The notes under the pieces are model-generated. The model was not told where the DNA came from, made no database searches, and was given only the letters and a program-made list of their open reading frames with translations. Positions 1 through 4,183 of a DNA stretch of 5,526 nt are shown in pieces. Every line of letters starts with the position of its first letter. Positions within the stretch are counted from its first letter, which is position 1. Location of the stretch: the NCBI GenBank assembly GCA_945613785.1, contig CALZAJ010000115.1, forward strand, positions 1-5,526. Direction: 5' to 3'. A program made the position numbers and the translations under genes. The stretch comes from an uncultured Verrucomicrobiota bacterium (GTDB taxonomy: Bacteria > Verrucomicrobiota > Kiritimatiellia > RFP12 > UBA1067).

Positions 1-1217
1 CCGGAGGCCTCGCGGAGGACGGACACGACGGGAATCGACGCACCGTCCCACTGGAAGACGGGTCCTCGGGGATCCATCTCTTCCAGCACGGACGCCGCCA
101 GGCGGAAAATCGGCGAGGCCAGCGGCAGACGGAAGCCGCCCGCGCCCGGATTGTAGTCCTCGACGGACAGCTTCATGCCGCGCGGACACTTATCCTCGAG
201 ATGCTTTTTCACGACCTCGGCGACGTGACTCACGCTCTGGCCGGGCACCAGGCGCATGGACAGCTTGGCAATCGCCTCGGCCGGGATCACGGTCTTGGAC
301 CCGGGACCGCCATAACCAGCATGGATGCCGTTCACTTCGATCGTCGGTTCGAAGGAATTGCGCTGAGTGATCGTCTTGCCCTGCTGTCCGCCCACGGGAT
401 CACAGCCGATGTCGTTGTAATAGGCCTGTTCGTCCAGCGCGGCCGCCTCGGCCGCACGACGCTCGGGTTCGGACGGCGGTTCGATGCCGTCGCGGAATCC
501 GGCAACGGCGATCGAACCGTCCGGATTGTGAAGCGAGGCGACGAGTTCGGCAATGGCCTGTGCCGGATTCGGCGCAATGCCGCCGTACTCACCCGAATGG
601 AGATCGCGGTTCGGACCCGTCAGGCGGACGGTCAGATGAGAGACGCCGCGGAGACCTGCGACGATAGCCGGACGGAGTTCGGCCGCCGCGGACGTGTCGC
701 AGACGAGCATGACTTCCGCCGCCAGCTTGCGACGCAGGTCGGGCGCCATTTCCATGAGCGCGGTGCTGCCGGACTCCTCCTGTCCCTCCAGCAGCACTTT
801 CAGCGTCGGCGCGGCCTTCGCCGCCGCCAGATAGTCGCGGATGCCGCAAAGAAACGCAAACGACTGGCCCTTGTCGTCCTGGGCGCCGCGACAGTAGACG
901 CGTCCGTCAACGACGGTCGGTTCGAACGGCGGCGTCTTCCACTCCTCAACAGGATCGGCGGGCTGGACGTCATAGTGCCCGTAGACGAGGATCGTCGGAG
1001 CCCCTTCCGCGCCCGCGCGTTCGGCGAAGAGAATCGGCGGCGCGGCCTGACCGTCCTTGACCGGGGGCATCATCAGCTCGCCCTTGAAGCCGATTCCCTC
1101 AAGCCAACGCTTCAACCACATCGCGCAATCCACGCAGTCCCTGAGCTTCAGGGGATCGGCGCCGACGGACGGGAACCGCAACAGCTCGAAGTAGTCCTTC
1201 TGAACGTTCTCTTCCAT
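1..1217 (-). CDS. M20-family metallodipeptidase (3' end outside window)
   Basis: Predicted zinc-dependent cytosolic exopeptidase of the M20 (carnosinase/PepV-like) family, which cleaves dipeptides or small peptides. 405 full codons are visible from the ATG at 1217 with no in-frame stop, and the gene leaves the window before its C-terminus. Visible signature: GHYDVQP with zinc ligands H81 and D83; GAQDDKG with bridging D114; EGQEESG with catalytic E147 and zinc ligand E148; D174 in VCDTS; H207 in DLHSG, in the dimerisation/lid domain; then RNSFEPTIEVNG, GSKTVIP and SMRLVPGQ; and GASIPVV near the edge. Spacing of these residues matches human CNDP2-type enzymes. The last zinc-ligand His and roughly 50 residues should lie to the left. 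The start is fixed by a strong AGGAGG SD 4 bases upstream. It follows kinase 2 by 18 bp and is probably the last or a late gene of that operon. The family is confident; the substrate is unknown. Confidence 0.93.
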   Translation of the reverse strand, partial: MEENVQKDYFELLRFPSVGADPLKLRDCVDCAMWLKRWLEGIGFKGELMMPPVKDGQAAPPILFAERAGAEGAPTILVYGHYDVQPADPVEEWKTPPFEPTVVDGRVYCRGAQDDKGQSFAFLCGIRDYLAAAKAAPTLKVLLEGQEESGSTALMEMAPDLRRKLAAEVMLVCDTSAAAELRPAIVAGLRGVSHLTVRLTGPNRDLHSGEYGGIAPNPAQAIAELVASLHNPDGSIAVAGFRDGIEPPSEPERRAAEAAALDEQAYYNDIGCDPVGGQQGKTITQRNSFEPTIEVNGIHAGYGGPGSKTVIPAEAIAKLSMRLVPGQSVSHVAEVVKKHLEDKCPRGMKLSVEDYNPGAGGFRLPLASPIFRLAASVLEEMDPRGPVFQWDGASIPVVSVLREAS

Positions 1218-1221
1218 GTTT

Positions 1222-1227
1222 CCTCCT
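1222..1227 (-). promoter_or_regulatory. Shine-Dalgarno of the M20 peptidase gene
   Basis: AGGAGG lies 4 bases before the ATG at 1217, inside the 18-bp gap after the kinase 2 stop codon. It is the strongest ribosome binding site in the window. It fixes the peptidase start and suggests efficient independent translation of this gene within the shared transcript. Confidence 0.85.
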
Positions 1228-1235
1228 GCGGACGG

Positions 1236-2363
1236 TCACCGTTTGGCGGCGACCAAAAGAATCGAGACGGCCGTAACCGCCACTCCGAGCAGCGCAAAGA
1301 CGGCGACAGCAATCTTGCGAACGAATTTCCGACGCTTGAGTCCCCCGACGAAATTCTGGATCTCCACGTCGTCCGTCTCGAACGACAACGTGTCCTTGCG
1401 GTCCTGCGGCAGACGGTCGAGCACGGACTTCACCGAACGATGGGTCGGCGCCGTCTCCACGTTCTGGGCGTACTGCACGCGAGCGGAGGTGGGACGGGTC
1501 AGCTTGTAACCGAGACGGTCGAACTCCTTGAGCAACGCCGTCGGGTCGGAGATGCGGCGTTCCTTCTCCTTGACGCACATGCGGCGGATGAGCACCGCCA
1601 GAAGCGGCTTGACCTCGGGGTTGAAGTCGCGGATGTCCGGGAACGGATCGTCGGAGAGCGTCTGTGCCAGAATCTGCGGCGCATTGGGCCCCTCGAACGG
1701 CGGACGTCCCGCGATCATCTCGAAGAGGACGACGCCGAGCGAATAGATGTCGGCGCGCGTGTCGACCTTGGCCGCGTCGATCGCCTGTTCCGGCGCGACG
1801 TAGGCCGGCGTGCCGAAGACACTTTCAGTCGTCGTATTGAGGGAGTCCTTGATGTCATCGGACTTGGCGATGCCGAGGTCGACCAGCTTGACGAGTCCGT
1901 CCGGCTGGATCATGATGTTCTCGGGCTTGATGTCGCGATGGACGACATTCAGCTTCTGGGCGGCCTCAAGGGCGCTTGCGACCTGCATCACGACCTCGAC
2001 GGCACGGTCCGGCTCAAAGCGTCCTGCGAAGGCAATGGCCTGACGCAGGTCACCGCCGTTGACGTAGTCCATCACCAGAAAGTAAAGCCCCTTCTTCTCA
2101 TCGAAGCCGCAGTCATGGACGGCGACGAGGTTCGGATGACGGATGCGCGTGGCGATCTTCGCCTCACGGAGGAAGCGCTTGACGTAGCTTCCGTTCTCCT
2201 TCGCGACGGACGGGAACAGGATCTTCATCGCATAGAGGGTGTCCAGCATCTCGTGACGGACGAGATAGACCGCGCCAAGGCCGCCGTTGCCCAACAGCCG
2301 TTCGATGACGTAGCCGTGGAACTTCTCGCCGGTCTGGAAGACGTCTTCCTTGCCGAAATTCAT
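1236..2363 (-). CDS. Tail-anchored Hanks-type Ser/Thr protein kinase (kinase 2)
   Basis: 375 residues; transfers ATP gamma-phosphate to Ser/Thr of unknown target proteins. The N-terminal kinase domain (about 16-285) is complete: glycine loop GNGGLG (25-30), K47, alpha-C E67, HRDIKPEN (142-149, catalytic D144), DLG (162-164, in place of the commoner DFG), GTPAYVAPEQ (184-193), D205 and R270. The activation loop is rich in Ser/Thr (S168, S174, T177-T179, S181). A Ser/Thr-rich, charged linker (about 289-350) ends in KRRKFVRK, followed by one hydrophobic segment (351-372) and a three-residue tail, so the kinase should face the cytoplasm on a C-terminal anchor. No PASTA or other external sensor is present. 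Its ATG overlaps the phosphatase TGA by 4 bp, and a GGAGG SD sits inside the phosphatase's last codons, suggesting translational coupling. It is a paralog of kinase 1. Kinase activity is near certain from motifs; targets are unknown. Confidence 0.95.
   Translation of the reverse strand: MNFGKEDVFQTGEKFHGYVIERLLGNGGLGAVYLVRHEMLDTLYAMKILFPSVAKENGSYVKRFLREAKIATRIRHPNLVAVHDCGFDEKKGLYFLVMDYVNGGDLRQAIAFAGRFEPDRAVEVVMQVASALEAAQKLNVVHRDIKPENIMIQPDGLVKLVDLGIAKSDDIKDSLNTTTESVFGTPAYVAPEQAIDAAKVDTRADIYSLGVVLFEMIAGRPPFEGPNAPQILAQTLSDDPFPDIRDFNPEVKPLLAVLIRRMCVKEKERRISDPTALLKEFDRLGYKLTRPTSARVQYAQNVETAPTHRSVKSVLDRLPQDRKDTLSFETDDVEIQNFVGGLKRRKFVRKIAVAVFALLGVAVTAVSILLVAAKR
1248..1313 (-). other. Predicted C-terminal membrane segment of kinase 2
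   Basis: Encodes residues 351-372, an uninterrupted run of Ile, Ala, Val, Phe, Leu and Gly with no charged residue. It is preceded by five basic residues in eight (KRRKFVRK) and followed only by Ala-Lys-Arg. The basic flank predicts the N-terminal kinase domain on the cytoplasmic side. Read from composition only; no prediction program was run. Confidence 0.85.
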
Positions 2364-3145
2364 TCTCTGCCTCCGATCTTCAAGACCACCATCGAATAGT
2401 TGTCGACCGCCCCCGCCGAAAGAATTCGCTCGGAAAGAGCCGCCACCAGGTCCTGGGCCCTTTCGTCCGCCGAGAGGAGCGTCCGAATCTCCTCCGACGA
2501 CAACATGTCATGGACGCCGTCCGAACAGATCAGATAGACGTCACCCTTGCGCATGTCGATCTTACGCCATTCAGGCCGCACCTCGGCCTCAACGCCGACC
2601 GCGCGGGTCAAGACGTGGGCAAGCGCATGCTGGCGTCCGTGGAATTCGACGGACATCGCGTGCCCCGCCGAACGGCGCATGAGTTCGCCGGCCATCGTAT
2701 GGTCGTGGGTCAACAGCGTCAGCAACCCTTCGCGACACCGATACACGCGGCTGTCGCCGACATAACCGATCACCGCCTGTCCCGCGTCCGCCTCGTCCGC
2801 CAACAGCACGGTCGCCGTCGACGCCATCTGCTTGAAGCCGGCGCGATAGGCATAGGCCCGCATGGCGGCATTGGCCGAGCGGAACGCCTCGTCCACGCGC
2901 TTGACGCGCTCGCCGAAATCAACGTCCTTGGCGACGGCACGGGCCACGAAAAGACAGACCATGTCGCTCGCGGTCGCGCCCCCTTCTCCACCACCCATGC
3001 CGTCCGCCACACAGAAGGTCGCACGCTCGCGGTTGACCAGGACGTGATCTTGGTTCTCGGCTCGGACCAAGCCGCGCTCACTGATCGACGCGACGTCGAT
3101 CAGGAACCGCTGCTTGCGGAAAAGCCGATGGAAGAATCCGAACAT
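2360..3145 (-). CDS. PP2C-family Ser/Thr protein phosphatase
   Basis: 261 residues, the usual size for a stand-alone bacterial PP2C (PrpC/Stp-like) Mn/Mg-dependent phosphatase. It should remove phosphate from proteins modified by the adjacent kinases, and possibly from the kinases themselves. Motifs in order: RAENQD (28-33, D33); ADGMGG (47-52, metal ligands D48 and G49); MASTATVLL (107-115); GDSR (130-133); LTHDHT (145-150); LTRAVG (179-184); CSDGVHD (207-213, metal ligand D209); DN (248-249, metal ligand D248). All core metal-binding aspartates are present. An extra N-terminal stretch of about 15 residues, basic and Phe/Leu-rich, precedes the fold and may touch the membrane; there is no true transmembrane segment. 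The start has a GAGGG SD 9 bases upstream, in the end of kinase 1, whose stop is 4 bp away. Its own stop overlaps the kinase 2 start. Function confident; substrate pairing inferred from context. Confidence 0.95.
   Translation of the reverse strand: MFGFFHRLFRKQRFLIDVASISERGLVRAENQDHVLVNRERATFCVADGMGGGEGGATASDMVCLFVARAVAKDVDFGERVKRVDEAFRSANAAMRAYAYRAGFKQMASTATVLLADEADAGQAVIGYVGDSRVYRCREGLLTLLTHDHTMAGELMRRSAGHAMSVEFHGRQHALAHVLTRAVGVEAEVRPEWRKIDMRKGDVYLICSDGVHDMLSSEEIRTLLSADERAQDLVAALSERILSAGAVDNYSMVVLKIGGRE
2370..2374 (-). promoter_or_regulatory. Shine-Dalgarno of kinase 2, inside the phosphatase gene
   Basis: GGAGG is placed 6 bases before the kinase 2 ATG and is formed by the codons for the phosphatase's Gly258-Gly259. 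The phosphatase stop TGA and the kinase 2 ATG share the bases ATGA (2363-2360). This arrangement favours reinitiation by terminating ribosomes and supports the start chosen for kinase 2. Confidence 0.8.
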
Positions 3146-3149
3146 CCGA

Positions 3150-4154
3150 TCAATCCCTCGTGAAAACGGTTACCAGGGCGACCAACAGGGCCGAAGTCGC
3201 CAGAATCATCGCTGTCGCGGCATAGAGCACCCCCCTGTCACGATACCACGGCGGACGCGGAGGCGGCGGGGGCGGCAGGTCCTCGGCGCGAAGGATGCGT
3301 TCGGGATGCGACAGTAGCCCCAGAAGCGCCCAAGCCGACTCGGGACGTTCCTGGACGGCGGGGAGCGTCATCTCGGAAACGAGCCGCGCCAGGTACACGG
3401 GCGTGTCGGGACGCAGATAGCGCACGTCGGGGAAGGACTGCCCGTCGATCGCCTTGGCCAGCGTGCGCATCGCGTTCTGCCCCTCGGTCGGACGATGCCC
3501 GGTGATCATCTCATACATCACGATGCCAAGCGAGTAGATGTCGGCGCGGATATCGACCGCATGCGCATCCAACATCTGTTCTGGGGCCATATAGGCCGGC
3601 GTGCCAACCATGCCGTTCGCCTGCGTGGCAGCCACATCTGAACCATAGGAAAAACGACTGATGCCGAGATCCGTCAGCTTGGCCGAACCGTCGGCGGCGA
3701 ACATGATGTTGTCGGGTTTGACGTCGCGGTGCACCATGCCGTTTCGCTCCACGAGCAGAAGCGCGCGCGCAATGTCCGTCGCAATCGTCATGACGCCCGG
3801 GAAGGACATCTCGACACGCTGCGCAAGCAGATCGCGCAAGGAACCGCCAGGCAGGTATTCCATCGTCAGATAGCAGATTCCGGATTCAGGATCGATGCCG
3901 GCGTCATAGACTTCGACGAGATTCGGATGACGCACCCGCATCGCGAACTCTGACTCGCGGATAAACCGCTTCAGAAACTCAGGGTCCCGCCCATGAGACT
4001 CGGGATCAAGCACCTTGACGGCGTACTTTCGATGCTGCGCCTCGTCCTCGACGAGATAGACCTCCCCCATGCCGCCCTTGCCGAGCCGCTTTAAGACACG
4101 ATACGCCCCGAAAAGACTTCCGGGGCGCAGAATGGTGTGGTTATCTTCGCCCAT
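3150..4154 (-). CDS. Tail-anchored Hanks-type Ser/Thr protein kinase (kinase 1)
   Basis: 334 residues with a complete N-terminal kinase domain (about 16-285): glycine loop GKGGMG (25-30), K47, E67, HRDVKPDN (142-149, catalytic D144), DLG (162-164), GTPAYMAPEQ (184-193), D205 and R270. The linker is short and ends in six consecutive prolines (294-299) and RPPWYRDR. One hydrophobic segment (about 308-331) and three final residues (TRD) follow, so the enzyme is probably cytoplasmic and held by a C-terminal anchor. No extracytoplasmic sensor is present. All key residues fall at the same numbers as in kinase 2. The ATG at 4154 is secure because an in-frame stop lies four codons upstream and the next Met is in the glycine loop. 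It has no SD; an extended -10 promoter directly upstream predicts a leaderless mRNA. First gene after lysS (29-bp gap), 4 bp before the phosphatase. Substrates unknown. Confidence 0.95.
   Translation of the reverse strand: MGEDNHTILRPGSLFGAYRVLKRLGKGGMGEVYLVEDEAQHRKYAVKVLDPESHGRDPEFLKRFIRESEFAMRVRHPNLVEVYDAGIDPESGICYLTMEYLPGGSLRDLLAQRVEMSFPGVMTIATDIARALLLVERNGMVHRDVKPDNIMFAADGSAKLTDLGISRFSYGSDVAATQANGMVGTPAYMAPEQMLDAHAVDIRADIYSLGIVMYEMITGHRPTEGQNAMRTLAKAIDGQSFPDVRYLRPDTPVYLARLVSEMTLPAVQERPESAWALLGLLSHPERILRAEDLPPPPPPRPPWYRDRGVLYAATAMILATSALLVALVTVFTRD
3155..3159 (-). promoter_or_regulatory. Shine-Dalgarno of the PP2C gene, inside kinase 1
   Basis: GAGGG ends 9 bases before the phosphatase ATG and overlaps the final codons of kinase 1 (Arg333-Asp334). 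The kinase 1 stop is only 4 bp from the phosphatase start, so the two are probably translationally coupled. It supports the ATG at 3145 as the start. Confidence 0.65.
3162..3233 (-). other. Predicted C-terminal membrane segment of kinase 1
   Basis: Encodes residues 308-331, a hydrophobic run (Gly, Val, Leu, Ala, Met, Ile, Thr) with no charged residue. It is preceded by Arg-Asp-Arg and followed by Thr-Arg-Asp and the stop. Same architecture as kinase 2, although the two segments share no obvious sequence. Read from composition only. Confidence 0.85.
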
Positions 4155-4164
4155 TTGCGAAGAT
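4143..4164. promoter_or_regulatory. 22-bp dyad over the -10 end and kinase 1 start codon
   Basis: Exact 8-bp inverted repeat, ATCTTCGC and GCGAAGAT, separated by 6 bases that hold the kinase 1 start codon. On the coding strand the left arm shares its first two bases with the end of the TATAAT hexamer, and the right arm covers codons 2-5. As DNA it has the size and position of a repressor operator. As RNA made by read-through from lysS it could fold into a hairpin with AUG in the loop. No U-run follows, so it is not an intrinsic terminator. The repeat is directly seen; any function is inference. Confidence 0.5.
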
Positions 4165-4171
4165 TATACCA
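4163..4171 (-). promoter_or_regulatory. Extended -10 promoter for the kinase cassette
   Basis: TGGTATAAT on the coding strand is a perfect TATAAT preceded by the TGn extended -10 motif. It lies in the 29-bp gap between the lysS stop and the kinase 1 ATG. No convincing -35 hexamer is seen at 16-18 bp spacing, which is common for extended -10 promoters. With normal spacing, transcription would start at 4156-4154, giving a 5' leader of 0-2 bases. The gap has no SD and no terminator for lysS, so read-through from lysS is also possible. Confidence 0.6.
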
Positions 4172-4183
4172 AATGTGAAGAGA

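Noticed and set aside
201..2399. Long plus-strand open frame (732 codons) antisense to the peptidase and kinase 2
   Set aside because: It is in codon-mirrored register with both minus-strand genes, which share a frame register. It stays open because those GC-rich genes avoid TTA, CTA and TCA codons. It shows no recognisable domain, whereas the opposite strand has complete catalytic motifs.
2510..3163. Plus-strand open frame antisense to the phosphatase (217 codons)
   Set aside because: Same mirrored-register artefact over the PP2C gene; no motif, and the minus-strand protein is unambiguous.
1236..4154. Kinases as PASTA-type PrkC/StkP homologs
   Set aside because: Both proteins stop three residues after the membrane segment; there is no extracytoplasmic domain at all.
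4143..4164. Hairpin as an intrinsic terminator for lysS
   Set aside because: The stem is followed by a mixed sequence (AACCACACC) and not a U-run, and it extends into the kinase 1 coding region.
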